Below, piece by piece: positions 39,401-45,692 of a stretch of DNA of 64,000 bases (positions are counted from its first letter, which is position 1; each line of letters starts with the position of its first letter). The position numbers were made by a program, and so were the translations under genes. Under the pieces are notes generated by a model. The model saw only the letters and a program-made list of their open reading frames with translations, did no database searches and was not told where the DNA came from. The stretch lies in contig DF239054.1 in assembly GCA_000507305.1 (NCBI GenBank), positions 248,001-312,000 on the forward strand, given 5' to 3'. This DNA is from Breviolum minutum Mf 1.05b.01. Its lineage: Eukaryota > Sar > Dinophyceae > Suessiales > Symbiodiniaceae.

Positions 39401-41171
39401 ATGGTTGCCGTTTCAAGTGGCCTATGCCTTGACGTCCAACCATAGCAGCATCCCTGCGATTCCTTTTGGGATTGCTTCTTGGAGCGAGCGAGCAACATTT
39501 TGGAGCAAAACGACATATTTACATACATATATATATATATATAATAGTATATTATATTATATTATATTTTATATTATAGTCATCCAGTAATCACCAGGTT
39601 TGGTTTATGGATTTATGGATGTTATTTTTTGTAGGTTTTTTGTATAAAAACCTCTTTTTTTGTGGGGTTGCAAGGGCTGAATATTCTATTGATCAATGTT
39701 TGATGTCTAAGTCAAAAGGGGGAGAACATTTTTCCAGGAAAATCCTGTCACCAAGAAGATCTTCTTTTAACCACAGATTTGCGTTGGGTCTTATAAAAGA
39801 AGGAACAACGACTGGCAAGGTCATCAGCATTAAAACCTTTAATGACTTGTTGTCTTTGAGTCGGAAAGCATTTTGGTAGTGAACTCTTTTCGTCACCGGA
39901 CAAGTGAACGGTAGTGAAATAGCAGAGAAATTGTTTATTTCGAAGGAAATCCAGGGTAGTGAAATATTGTGATGCGTTCCAGAATCATGTACCAATCAAG
40001 TACAGAACAATGTGTGACGGATGATATGGGATGATTAAGATCCCCTTTGGCAGATTTTTTTCGGGAAAAAAACGACATGATAAGTAGCTTTTCCCATTGA
40101 ATACCAGGTTTGTGTTTACATCTCAGGTAGGGTTAGCCAGATAAGACGACCCTTGCGGCATCCAGCAATTGACTAACATAAAATCATTGAATTGAGGGTT
40201 CTTAAAGTAACATGTGATTCCCATGATTTTGTTGTGCATCCTTATTTGTTTTGATAATCTATGATATGACAACATATGTTTGATGTTGGTATGATAGTTT
40301 AGTTTATGTCACTGAAAACACATACATTTTTTATATAGACGTATATGATTCGCAGTGAGCTTTGAACTCTTAGTTTGTAATTCAAGGTAATTCAACCAGC
40401 CAGCATGGAATTGAGATCTATACAGATACGGGTTGAACTTGGAAATCACAGAGTTTACCAGCAGGTAGGAGCTGTAAGCTTGACGATTTTAGAGGTGACA
40501 AAAAAGTGAGTCTTGGAAAAGGTGAGGTATAAAATTTCATGTATGTGGTACCCTTCCAGGGAGCGAATCCATATCCCACATGAAAAAAGAAAACACCAAA
40601 CATCATCATCGACTCAAAAGAAAACGGCTGGGGAAAAGGACATGTTACCCATGACGGATCCGTGTACTATATTTATATTTCCCTACATGAAAACCATAAA
40701 AATCAACCATGAAAATGTAGGTAAACATACCGTTCTTCCCATGGATCCGTCATGGGTTATGCACTCGTGGTCCAATCCATTTCCGTGGTGTTTGTTGTTC
40801 GGTTGAATTACCCTGAGCGCCAAGGTAATTCTAATATAACATAACTCCCAATGTTGAGAGAAAGCTTCCCCCTTTCCCAAGTAAGTATGTTACATAAATA
40901 TGTATATATAAATATATATGATTAATAGTACTTCTACCAAAAATAATTTCCGCCAAGTAAGTATAGAAACCATTCAAAACCACTTGTCTCACTTTGAAGC
41001 CAACTCAATTTCATGATGAATAGAGCTTTGGTCCGAGGTCATTATTGCGACCTTTTATTTGTTTATCCCAAATGCCCCTCGTTCAATGTATTGGTCGCAA
41101 GATGGCGTGGCTACGGCTGGTGTGTGTTGATCTTTGGAGGGACATGCCCATTTTCACACTTTCAGAGATGA
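13692..41171 (+). CDS. TIR-domain multi-pass membrane protein (dinoflagellate family), split gene, 5' end missing
   Basis: This is the whole proposed gene. Exons: 13692-13807, 15103-15160, 16569-16621, 17736-17853, 18484-18527, 20161-20196, 21374-21443, 22270-22347, 24312-24404, 25484-25553, 28059-28117, 29117-29175, 30216-30339, 30643-30692, 30781-30836, 31744-31797, 32670-32716, 37067-37174, 39360-39469, 41102-41171. They total 1473 bases, 490 residues plus TGA, and every junction is in phase. TIR landmarks: DVFLSHDW (residues 25-32), VFVDKLCI (100-107), KLTVLWSPRYF (131-141), RLWCAYEL (143-150). Hydrophobic stretches fall near 40-58, 77-90, 167-184, 200-220, 327-342, 396-455 and 470-487. 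Between them lies a conserved block with QQLKSF, KCFCC, CDR and WFGS. A membrane location is inferred. In other proteins TIR domains signal or cleave NAD+; the function here is unknown. No in-frame ATG occurs in the first exon, so at least one upstream exon is missing. Exons at 31744, 32670 and 41102 and the ends at 22347 and 39469 are least certain. Confidence 0.78.
14794..14877. mobile_element. M1 element (intron 1 of the main gene)
   Basis: M1 copy with arms CCATGTATGG.ATATTTACC / AAATATACCATACATGG, just upstream of the exon at 15103. Confidence 0.85.
15103..15160 (+). CDS. TIR-membrane gene, exon with first hydrophobic segment
   Basis: It encodes LCSMMIIFNSHAAFWSSFI after completing the lysine codon. 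This is the hydrophobic stretch with the IFNS.AA pattern that follows box 1 in this family. Acceptor CCCCAG, donor GTCACC in phase 0. The frame stays open for a few codons past the donor, but joining at 15160 puts the next exon in its only sensible frame. Confidence 0.75.
15470..15572. mobile_element. M7 element
   Basis: ATCCCTATGGATCCAATCACC ... GGTGATTGGATCCCTAGGGATA, inverted relative to 4755. Confidence 0.83.
15943..16038. mobile_element. M1 element
   Basis: Diverged M1 copy with ends CCCGTAGGATCA / CCATGGATCCTG, in the intron before the exon at 16569. Confidence 0.75.
16417..16507. mobile_element. M1 element
   Basis: Well-preserved M1 copy; its end lies about 60 bases before the exon at 16569. 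Confidence 0.85.
16569..16621 (+). CDS. TIR-membrane gene, short linker exon
   Basis: The exon is 53 bases with acceptor CTCCAG and the consensus donor AG|GTGAGT. It reads FSTISSSHALAMRMAIP and leaves AG, which the G opening the next exon turns into an arginine codon. All three frames are open, so the frame is set only by phase with both neighbours. The splice signals are the strongest evidence. Confidence 0.6.
17096..17215. mobile_element. M5 element
   Basis: M5 copy in the intron before the VFVDKLCI exon. Confidence 0.82.
17317..17413. mobile_element. M2 element
   Basis: M2 copy in the intron before the VFVDKLCI exon; CTAG is present at both ends. Confidence 0.88.
17499..17608. mobile_element. 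M4-related element
   Basis: CCCTCCAGGAAACAAATCCATATCCCACC ... GGGATATGTTAGTTCCCAACAGGAGGG; divergent copy. Confidence 0.65.
17611..17722. mobile_element. Palindromic element ending 13 bases before a splice acceptor
   Basis: Ends TTGGATGTCCCAGGAGGTTAGG / CCTAACTTTGTGGGACATCCAA with inner ATCAGTGGGTTATAACC / ATAACCCATTGAT. The VFVDKLCI exon follows after CTTGTCTCAG. A partial relative lies near 61705-61755. Confidence 0.83.
17736..17853 (+). CDS. TIR-membrane gene, exon with hydrophobic segment and VFVDKLCI box
   Basis: It reads YVVYLLVLCFWQ (hydrophobic), then a basic stretch RLRRVFFR, then VFVDKLCIAQHDEELK, the second conserved TIR-like box. The acceptor is TCTCAG|G. The open frame continues past 17853, but the family sequence continues as EKGI, which is found at the start of the next exon. 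I therefore place a GC donor at AAG|GCAATG. A palindromic element ends about 13 bases before the acceptor and another begins about 30 bases after the donor. Confidence 0.88.
17880..18000. mobile_element. M5 element starting just after a donor
   Basis: M5 copy beginning about 30 bases after the GC donor at 17854. Confidence 0.78.
18259..18364. mobile_element. M2 element
   Basis: M2 copy filling part of the intron between exons 17736-17853 and 18484-18527; left end slightly eroded. Confidence 0.85.
18484..18527 (+). CDS. TIR-membrane gene, exon EKGILALAGFLDHS
   Basis: A 44-base exon encodes EKGILALAGFLDHS and two bases of an arginine codon. It continues directly from DEELK in the previous exon and matches the helix that leads into the VLWSPRYF strand in this family. 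Acceptor GCCAG|G, donor GC (AG|GCGCCT). The open frame running on past this point is intron read-through. Confidence 0.88.
19274..19438. mobile_element. M8-related element
   Basis: Ends GGAGGATCATCC / GGGATGATCCTCC with a longer inner region, in the intron before the micro-exon at 20161. Confidence 0.72.
20014..20110. mobile_element. M1 element
   Basis: M1 copy with extra TA repeats; it ends about 50 bases before the 36-base micro-exon at 20161. Confidence 0.8.
20161..20196 (+). CDS. TIR-membrane gene, 36-base micro-exon with VLWSPRYF
   Basis: Only 36 bases long, it encodes KLTVLWSPRYF, the TIR strand after the FLDHSR helix. The opening G completes AGG (Arg) from the previous exon. The closing CA is completed to CAG (Gln) by the next exon, giving SRKLTVLWSPRYFQRLWC across three exons. 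Acceptor TTCACAG|G, donor GC (CA|GCTATT). No gene finder based on open-frame length would call it. Confidence 0.87.
21044..21140. mobile_element. M3 element
   Basis: M3 copy with the right end altered (TTTCGCGCGG). It lies in the intron before the RLWCAYEL exon. Confidence 0.8.
21374..21443 (+). CDS. TIR-membrane gene, exon with RLWCAYEL and conserved glutamate
   Basis: It encodes RLWCAYELAAYSRAEEKP then LQVMP. The Glu of WCAYEL (residue 149) sits where the W-C-x-x-E-L motif of TIR domains carries the catalytic glutamate of NAD-cleaving members. That position is seen; the activity is inference. Acceptor CCCAG|G, donor GTGACT after CCA, so that LQVMP joins VKMSM in the next exon as LQVMPVKM. 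Confidence 0.88.
21762..21848. mobile_element. M9 element
   Basis: CCTAGACATCTAGGCACGCC ... GGTATTCGCCTGGATCTCTAGGG; its sister copy at 53089-53180 is nearly identical in the centre (ATTTGGACCC...ACGTACCGAT / ACATACCGAT). Confidence 0.85.
22270..22347 (+). CDS. TIR-membrane gene, hydrophobic exon after the TIR domain
   Basis: It begins VKMSMILGLTTLGWWLWGP, continuing QVMP into the family motif QVMPVKM and then a membrane span. Acceptor GCTTCAG|G in phase 0. The 3' end is uncertain. A GA donor at AAC|GACCAT keeps phase 0 with the next exon; GC alternatives at about 22319 and 22339 would not. Confidence 0.68.
22354..22461. mobile_element. M5 element starting just after a donor
   Basis: M5 copy beginning within a few bases of the proposed donor at 22348. 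Confidence 0.75.
22950..23062. mobile_element. M10 element
   Basis: M10 copy (GTGTCTCCAAAAAATAATGG ... ATTTTTGGAATCACCC) in the intron between exons at 22270 and 24312. Confidence 0.83.
23468..23556. mobile_element. Palindromic element (ACTGTTGATGGTTCAGAAAT ends)
   Basis: Ends ACTGTTGATGGTTCAGAAATCC / GGATTTCTGAACCATCAACAGT. Diverged copies lie near 12083-12136, 15320-15398, 28686-28800 and 32330-32436. Confidence 0.83.
23742..23835. mobile_element. M4 palindromic element
   Basis: M4 defined: ends ACCCTCCAGGGAACGAACAT / ATGTTAATTCCCTGGAGGGT, with CCCCCCAAAATTTCATTTTGAA and CTTTTCCCAAGGTGGGATAT inside. Confidence 0.87.
24312..24404 (+). CDS. TIR-membrane gene, exon with second post-TIR membrane span
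   Basis: It reads VFSQRLTASFF followed by TMLLLCTLMPVPFAAILRME, one long hydrophobic segment of the kind expected between the TIR part and the QQLKSF block. Acceptor ATTTCAG|G, donor GTTTGT, both phase 0. A second frame is also open here; the hydrophobic one is kept because it joins both neighbours. Confidence 0.7.
24576..24845. repeat. TATC / TTTC tetranucleotide tract
   Basis: About 270 bases of interleaved TATC, TTTC and TGTC units ending in CTAG units. It sits in the intron between the exons at 24312-24404 and 25484-25553. The open frames over it are artefacts. Confidence 0.93.
25484..25553 (+). CDS. TIR-membrane gene, exon with QQLKSF block
   Basis: It encodes GVCYVGIQLMDDLTQLPQQL then KSF, the amphipathic block before the Cys cluster. 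The acceptor is TTCTTCAG|G. The end is set at TTT C|GACCCT, a GA donor. The leftover C plus GT of the next exon makes an arginine codon and gives LKSFRIQESKCFCC. The frame also stays open to a TAA a few codons further on. Confidence 0.83.
26157..26295 (+). repeat. Imperfect direct duplication of about 55 bp around a GT run
   Basis: A segment with GGACTCAACTGCTTTTTGGC near 26175 recurs as GGACTTAACTGCCTTTTGGC near 26257. Both are followed by a GGGACGGTC or GGGGCGGTC GATGCA-type run and are separated by a GT dinucleotide repeat. The only ambiguous base of the window (N, 26143) is just upstream. Confidence 0.85.
26417..26755 (+). repeat. 24-bp satellite (ATGTCAGAAAGAATGTCAGA-type units)
   Basis: Tandem copies of a 24-base unit built from ATGTCAGAAAGA plus ATGTCAGAAGAT degrade towards the 3' end. 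It lies in the 2.5-kb intron between exons 25484-25553 and 28059-28117. Because 24 is divisible by three, it is open in frame and reads MSERMSED repeated. I treat this as an intronic satellite. Confidence 0.9.
27359..27448. mobile_element. M1 element
   Basis: M1 copy within the intron before the KCFCC exon; the 3' end is degenerate. Confidence 0.8.
28059..28117 (+). CDS. TIR-membrane gene, exon with KCFCC and H.HP cluster
   Basis: A 59-base exon encodes IQESKCFCCTSNHVHPATW. The CFCC..(N)H.HP pattern followed by CDR in the next exon is characteristic of this family and could bind a metal (inference). Acceptor CTGTCAG|G, donor GC (TGG|GCCTGC), phase 0. Other frames of the same stretch are open but carry no such motif. 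Confidence 0.87.
29117..29175 (+). CDS. TIR-membrane gene, exon with CDR..V motif
   Basis: It encodes VTGRGMICDRSLVFHTLKK and two bases of a tryptophan codon. Joined to the next exon it reads KKWFGS, the expected continuation. Acceptor GACCAG|G, donor GTGCCT. The CDR(S/x)LV pattern directly follows the KCFCC exon, in the family order. Confidence 0.88.
30089..30178. mobile_element. M1 element, degenerate
   Basis: The left half is eroded, the right half keeps CCATGGATCCTATAGGG. It ends about 40 bases before the WFGS exon at 30216. Confidence 0.6.
30216..30339 (+). CDS. TIR-membrane gene, exon with WFGS and long helix
   Basis: It begins FGSRADADHEGSHLELFNQM, continues IQQELSQSILQTVGHSTKIGF, and looks like a long amphipathic helix. 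The opening G completes Trp from the previous exon (W-FGS). Acceptor CTCAAG|G, donor GTGGCA in phase 0. The stretch past the donor stays open for some codons, so the end may be a little later. Confidence 0.85.
30447..30487. repeat. GTT trinucleotide microsatellite
   Basis: A run of about 13 GTT units lies in the intron between the exons at 30216-30339 and 30643-30692. Confidence 0.93.
30643..30692 (+). CDS. TIR-membrane gene, hydrophobic exon
   Basis: It reads RFVTMSMSLLSVPCVL with two bases of a codon left over. The previous exon ends IGF, giving IGFRFVTMSMSLL, similar to the Pro-containing membrane span after the WFGS helix in this family. Acceptor GTTTAG. Donor taken as GC (AA|GCGTAT); a GT donor two bases later would change the phase. 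Confidence 0.62.
30781..30836 (+). CDS. TIR-membrane gene, exon TSWNLRMGYGSIDLLHLH
   Basis: It encodes TSWNLRMGYGSIDLLHLH after completing an asparagine codon, and ends with one base before a GTCAGT donor. Acceptor GAAAAG|C lacks the usual following G. The frame fits both neighbours. Family identity is weaker here because the C-terminal third diverges. Confidence 0.5.
31744..31797 (+). CDS. Candidate exon of the TIR-membrane gene
   Basis: After a run of T and an AG, the stretch reads AGNVPFIAQYIARTDSW in the phase left by the previous exon. The end is placed at a GA donor (TGG G|GAAAGT) so that the next candidate exon stays in phase. A second open frame (VLEMCHSLL...) has equal local appeal. 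Accepted because of phase and position only. Confidence 0.35.
32050..32185. mobile_element. Palindromic element (GTGGGGCCCCACC / GGGGTTATA)
   Basis: GGTGGGGCCCCACCAGTTATAGACGGGGTTATAA ... GGGTTATAACTCCACTTAAAACAGGTAGGGGCCCA. Relatives lie near 21505-21615, 31585-31690 and 62515-62600. Confidence 0.75.
32670..32716 (+). CDS. Candidate short exon of the TIR-membrane gene
   Basis: Acceptor TTTTTCAG|G followed by RDPSHVPQLLGLCRT, then a GC donor (ACG|GCCCTA) in phase 0, matching the phase-0 start of the exon at 37067. The segment has no diagnostic motif, and the next intron (4.35 kb) could hide another exon. Confidence 0.32.
33562..33672. mobile_element. M3 element
   Basis: Well-preserved M3 copy. 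Confidence 0.88.
34557..34669. mobile_element. M2 element
   Basis: Divergent M2 copy; inner blocks CACCCCCAAAAACTTGGGGAAG and TTTTTCCAACGCG. Confidence 0.75.
35501..35606. mobile_element. M3 element
   Basis: Well-preserved M3 copy flanked by T and A at its ends. Confidence 0.88.
35621..35729. mobile_element. M2 element
   Basis: M2 copy lying 14 bases after the M3 element at 35501-35606. Confidence 0.87.
36272..36380. mobile_element. M2 element
   Basis: Diverged M2 copy; right end GGTTGAAACTTGAAACCACCAACTTG. Confidence 0.75.
36954..37062. mobile_element. M5 element ending just before an acceptor
   Basis: M5 copy whose right end (CAGTATTTCATGGAA) lies a few bases before the acceptor of the exon at 37067. 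Confidence 0.8.
37067..37174 (+). CDS. TIR-membrane gene, hydrophobic C-terminal exon
   Basis: It reads GRFFFVAHMLNCLCLDFFRI then FALRRLCLEAFALFAS, strongly hydrophobic. An in-frame TAG just before 37067 forces the start there. The GT donor after TCA (GTATCG) in phase 0 joins VLISPVIVFTL of the next exon to extend the membrane span. A palindromic element of the M5 family ends immediately before the acceptor. The opposite-strand open frame over this stretch is judged a shadow. Confidence 0.7.
39193..39302. mobile_element. M3-related element
   Basis: Divergent copy (CTCGAAAACTAACATG / GTTCGTTTTCCAGGGTGT), about 60 bases before the exon at 39360. Confidence 0.7.
39360..39469 (+). CDS. TIR-membrane gene, membrane-span exon
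   Basis: It encodes VLISPVIVFTLSLLWLPFQV then AYALTSNHSSIPAIPF, one clear membrane span and a short loop. Acceptor CATCCAG|G, phase 0. The open frame continues into an AT-rich microsatellite. I end the exon at a GA donor (GG|GATTGC) because two leftover bases then fit the next candidate, but the 3' end is uncertain. Confidence 0.72.
40647..40757. mobile_element. M1 element
   Basis: Divergent ends ACCCATGACGGATCC / GGATCCGTCATGGGT, perfectly inverted. The shared change on both ends suggests a subfamily. Confidence 0.8.
41102..41171 (+). CDS. Candidate last exon of the TIR-membrane gene
   Basis: After an AAG acceptor the stretch reads WRGYGWCVLIFGGTCPFSHF, two more codons and TGA at 41169-41171. 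It completes the glycine codon left by the previous exon, giving PFGWRGYGWCVLIFGG, a plausible terminal membrane span. Another frame (MAWLRLVCVDLW) is open over the same bases, so this is a moderate call. Confidence 0.4.
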
Positions 41172-42657
41172 AGAGTGGCAATAAACACCCAGCTTACTTT
41201 CGATTACTTCTGGTTATAGTTAATATGGGGACTATTCTAATTCATCATTAGAGTCCATTTATATCCATTTAGTATCATGTTCTATTTGGTATTTTGTTCA
41301 CCCTAAATAAACTGGTCAGGACCATCCCGCTCCATGTGGCAGACCACCAGATATAGGAACATACGACACATCGTGGTTTTATTTCGATTCCACTTCGTAT
41401 TGTCACTGGTCAGCTTGGTTTGTCTAGTTGAATGTACCTGGTACTCTCGGGAATTTAACATAGCTAGGGAAGCCCCACAAGTGTTGTAGAAAGATTTCCT
41501 GTTGGAAGAGAAATTAAAGGGGGATTTCCAGTCAGCTATGTTTGTAAACACTGGAGGACATGTCATATGTATACAATAGTTGTGTTCTTACGTCTTTGTG
41601 GTATTTTGAACCTTCAAAAACCTCAAACGGTGTATGTCCCACAAACGGCCGGACTGACTCTTTGGGGGTTCCCTCTTGAAGCAACACATGTGAGTTGCTT
41701 GCAACCATCAAGGGAGAAAGCCCTACTTTCTCATGGTTTGATCCCCAAAATAGGGTGCTGATTTAAAGCCGTGAATTCTTGAAAAACACAAAGTCTAAAG
41801 AATGACCATGATGCAAACTCATTTCTTTAGCATATGTGTTTCCCTGCTGTTTACACGGACAGCAAAAAATACTTCAATGATGAAGATGTGCTATGAACCC
41901 AGGAAAGCCTTAGTTGCGGTTGATGATTCTCCCATATCCGAGTCAACACTCTGACACACTGAACGGGGTCCGTTGGTAAGGTCACATTCAAATTTTGATG
42001 AATTTTTGAACCCTCTCAACGTGGAGTTTTCCGCAGGCAATGATCTGAAGATCTGAAACCCGGACCCAGTCCCTAAAATTTAGAACCCTAAACGAGAGTG
42101 AGTACTGTTGGGCTGTGGTTCAGTAGCGGTCTGTGCATTGTGCCTTTGCTGCAAACGAAGGCGCTTGTGGGGAATAGTTTCCCATAGCCTATAGCTCACC
42201 TAAATTTCTGGTAAAATCAATGGAGTTTCCTGGTTCCCTTAATTGGTGGTAGGTACCATATAATCCCCCAATTGGCAGTATATACCACTTATATATTGCC
42301 TATTAGGTGATTATATATCACCTACCACCTATTAAGGGAACCAGAAACAGCTATTGATAAAAGTCGGTAAATATTCCATGCATGGAGCATGTGGGTAAGA
42401 ATTGAATTCCAAACGTCGTCAAACTCTTGTCCAATCGACAAGTCTCCAAGTCCAAGTCGGATCCCATGTGAGTTTGGCCTTTAGAAAGATCCTGTCAGTG
42501 ATCATTAAATGTGGGCATTGTTTTGGGGGGGTCAAATCAAACTTGATGCAGATCTATGGGAATTTTATGGAATTTTGAGGGTAATTTCCCCTTTTCTTGT
42601 GGTTTGGGTTGGTGTCATAAAATGACTCCTGATATGCTGTTCGACCCCTTACGTCAG
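41172..42657. other. Spacer after the TIR-membrane gene
   Basis: It contains an M3-like element near 41441-41555 and M6 copy 2 (42229-42348). No recognisable exon and no clear polyadenylation signal were seen. Confidence 0.45.
42229..42348. mobile_element. M6 element
   Basis: Second copy, ends CTGGTTCCCTTAATTGGTGG / CCACCTATTAAGGGAACCAG. Confidence 0.88.
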
Positions 42658-42777
42658 GTGGGTATCTCCCACAATGAACGTGGATCATCGCTACGTCAGA
42701 AATTGTCGGATCGATATCAATCGCGAAGAACTCGCAGATCTCGGTTATCCGGTCACTTTCCTGCAACACATCCGTTG
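42658..42777 (+). CDS. Candidate exon, unidentified protein
   Basis: Acceptor CGTCAG|G and donor TG|GTGACA bound 120 bases reading WVSPTMNVDHRYVRNCRIDI then NREELADLGYPVTFLQHIR. The composition is GC-richer and codon-like compared with its surroundings. The incoming and outgoing phases are the same. I do not recognise the protein. A second plus-strand frame and a minus-strand frame are also open here. Confidence 0.42.
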
Positions 42778-42937
42778 GTGACACTGGTTGATCTTGATCC
42801 AAACGAGAAAAGTATGCAAGAGCTAAGATGGTGCCATAGAAAGGTGACACTTATGACATGATAACTGAAAACCATTCACAATAAAAAAACCTGACGTCAA
42901 GTCAAATTTGATCAAGTAGTTAGCGGTTCGCCAAGAT

Positions 42938-43036
42938 CCATAGGATCCATGTATGGTATGTTTACCGACATTTACCTATACATTTAGCATAAAAATCAAC
43001 CAAATTTAGGTAACTCATGGTAAATATACCATAGGG
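42938..43036. mobile_element. M1 element
   Basis: M1 copy with an intact left end and a rearranged right end. Confidence 0.75.
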
Positions 43037-43270
43037 TGTGGGCCATATTTATGTTAGATAATGATATATCCAACAACTCACAAATTTGTCGAAATCTTCC
43101 ACCAAAAGTTGGTGGAAAATTGGAACCCCTTGACTGTGGAAATCGATGATTTGGACATTGGGAAATGATGGAGGTTGGCTACCCTGAAATTACGCTTCTG
43201 GTGATTTTTCGTCTTCGGGAACTTCCTTCCCCCCAAAAAAATCCAAAAAAACATCAGGTTTAGGAATTAC

Positions 43271-43393
43271 CCTAATAGGATTCCCATGGGACTGATATAT
43301 TTACCTACATTTTCATGGTTGATTTTTATGGTGCATTATGTAGGTATTAAATATACCATATATATATATATACGTATATATGGATGGTATGGG
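43271..43393. mobile_element. M1 element
   Basis: M1 copy expanded by TA repeats near its right end. Confidence 0.75.
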
Positions 43394-43583
43394 TTATAGA
43401 AAAAATTGTCCAGATCAGTGGAAAACGACTTGTATTTTTCAGTTCATTTGGGGACCCAAAGCCTCTCCACCAAAGTCACACCTCTTGAGGTTCCATATTT
43501 TTTAGATCTTTTGAAAACATGTCGATCAAACAGGAAAGTTCACCTCAGGAGGTATGGTCACTGGATGTCTATAGGGGTTGTTA

Positions 43584-43696
43584 ACTAGGTGGTGGTTTTA
43601 AATATTTTTTTATTTTCATCCCGAAAATTGATGAAAATTGGGGAAATGATCCAATTTGACGAGCATATTTTTCAAATGGGTTGAAACCACCAACTA
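43584..43696. mobile_element. M2 element
   Basis: M2 copy with a small internal duplication (AAATTGATGAAAATTGGGG). Confidence 0.87.
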
Positions 43697-43987
43697 GCTG
43701 GGCCTTGTTAAGGTTTTTGTTGACAATCCTTCAAACAATTACGTCCCCACACAGTGCGCAATTGATTTTCCCTTTTTGGACAGGTGAGTCGTTCGTTACA
43801 CTCCGAATTCACAGGGGCATGGTCTTCCCCAAACAGAAATCTCTGTTTTTTGACAACAATTCTCCGCAAAGACACAGGTGTGCCTTACCTTTGGTGTTTT
43901 CCTTTTGGAAGTATGGATTCTCCATGCTTGACGTTGGTGCTGAAATTTGCCCGGCCCAAATTAGCTTCCGAAAAATCCCATCCCCAG

Positions 43988-44057
43988 GCATGCAAAGTAG
44001 TACCTCCGAACTCTCAACACGTCGTACGGGTACGTTACGAAGCAATGAAGAAACTCG
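43988..44057 (+). CDS. Candidate exon, unidentified protein
   Basis: The stretch reads ACKVVPPNSQHVVRVRYEAM then KKL, between CCCCAG|G and a GTCAGT donor. Two plus-strand frames are open across 43.7-44.2 kb, so the frame is not certain. No family recognised. Confidence 0.33.
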
Positions 44058-44277
44058 GTCAGTTTTCGATTTTTTTGGCGCAGGGAATTTTTGTTGGGGC
44101 AAAAAAAATGGCACAAAGCATATGGAAACCCAAAAGGATTTGGAAATCACAATCTGAGAATCGTTTTTTTTTCATACCCCAATCATCTGAGAATATGACT
44201 GGATGCCTAGGGAAAGGGATGAAAGGATGATTTTGCAGGAGTATGGGTCTCGGTGCAGACATCTGAAAGAAATTGAA

Positions 44278-44385
44278 CTCTAGTATGTAGTTTATTGGGA
44301 AATTATACTACCCAGTTCTATCGGGATTATAATGAGCCAATATAAGGATCCATATTTACCAAGCAGTATGTCATGGAATGTCAGC
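44278..44385. mobile_element. M5 element
   Basis: M5 copy in the spacer downstream of the main gene. Confidence 0.8.
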
Positions 44386-44780
44386 CAAGAGTTTTGTTGC
44401 CGTTGCTCAGATATCATTAATCCCACATGCTCCATGTATGGGACCTACATTTACCATACATTTAGGTGAAACGATACCCTGGCCCCTCCCAGCGCGTAGT
44501 GGTGCAGCAGAACATTGATCATGCATGAACGTTTGTGAAGATTGGGAAGTGAGATGAAACTTCCACTGACAAGACATGATATGTTTTTTGAACATTTGGT
44601 CATATGGAAAAAATATTGTAGCCTATGAAATTAGTTTTCCTCATTAGGTTCAGCATTACAGCTAGACAATTCAATGATGATTCGCGCTGGTGATATCAAT
44701 ATTCCTAAAACTCCCATCATCAATGTTCCTGCAACCATTTTTAGCTGCCAACTGTTTGCATGTTGGTCATTCTGTTCCAT

Positions 44781-44885
44781 ACCCATAGGATCTATCGGAC
44801 TGGTATATTCACCTACTAATTTAGCAAATAACAATCAACCATTCATGTAGGTAAATATACCGTTCGTCCCATGGATCCTATGGGT
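44781..44885. mobile_element. M1 element
   Basis: M1 copy with both ends (ACCCATAGGATC / GGATCCTATGGGT). Confidence 0.82.
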
Positions 44886-45170
44886 ATGAGAATTGAGGAT
44901 TTGGCACCCAATTCCACATTTTTTGTCCCATAAGAAGCCCTAAAGATATGTGAATAGTATGGGAAACTTACCATAAGAGGGTCCCATTATTGGGGGTCCC
45001 TGGAATCACCCTTGATCTTGTCGGGTGGGTGAGCATTTCTTTGGTATATAAACAAACCAGCACCGATCGATGAATCTTTACCGGAGGGACCAAGGGAGTG
45101 CAATTTTTCGATTTGGTCGCGTGATGTTTTTTTGTTGTTTAGTTGCATGACTTTTTTACGGAGTCTACCA

Positions 45171-45262
45171 CCTAAAGGATCCCAGTATGGTATATTCACC
45201 TACATTTACCATAATCATCAACCAAATGTAGGGAAATATACCAGTCTCGTGGATCCTATGGG
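45171..45262. mobile_element. M1 element
   Basis: M1 copy; left end eroded, inner arms intact. Confidence 0.8.
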
Positions 45263-45483
45263 CCATGGTAAACCAGCATGAAACACCAAGATTTGGGGAA
45301 TATTTCTTAGGAAATCTAAGGGATCTAAGGGTTCAATCTGTGCAAGTAATACGAGGAATTACGGACGACATATTTCGTTGATTCGTGTTGAAACAGGTTG
45401 AAAGCAATTTCACGTGGGAAGTTGCAGGTTGTGCAATGAGTTTACTCAGCTAATAGGTAATATGTATTCTTTGGGGATTCCAT

Positions 45484-45600
45484 ACCCATAGGATCCCAGA
45501 AGATCCACGGGTATGTTTTGTATAATTACCTACTACATTAAAGATTGATACTTTATGGTGAACTAGTAGGTAAATCTACCAGTCCGATGGATCATATGGG
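45484..45600. mobile_element. M1 element
   Basis: Divergent M1 copy with TACCTACTACATT / AACTAGTAGGTAAAT arms. Confidence 0.75.
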
Positions 45601-45692
45601 ATTAGTAGCAGGAAGAACAACAAATCGCGACTTCTATTTCATGGTTTGTTTGCTGAGAATATGTTAAAGGAGCAACTGTTGCTACATCTATT

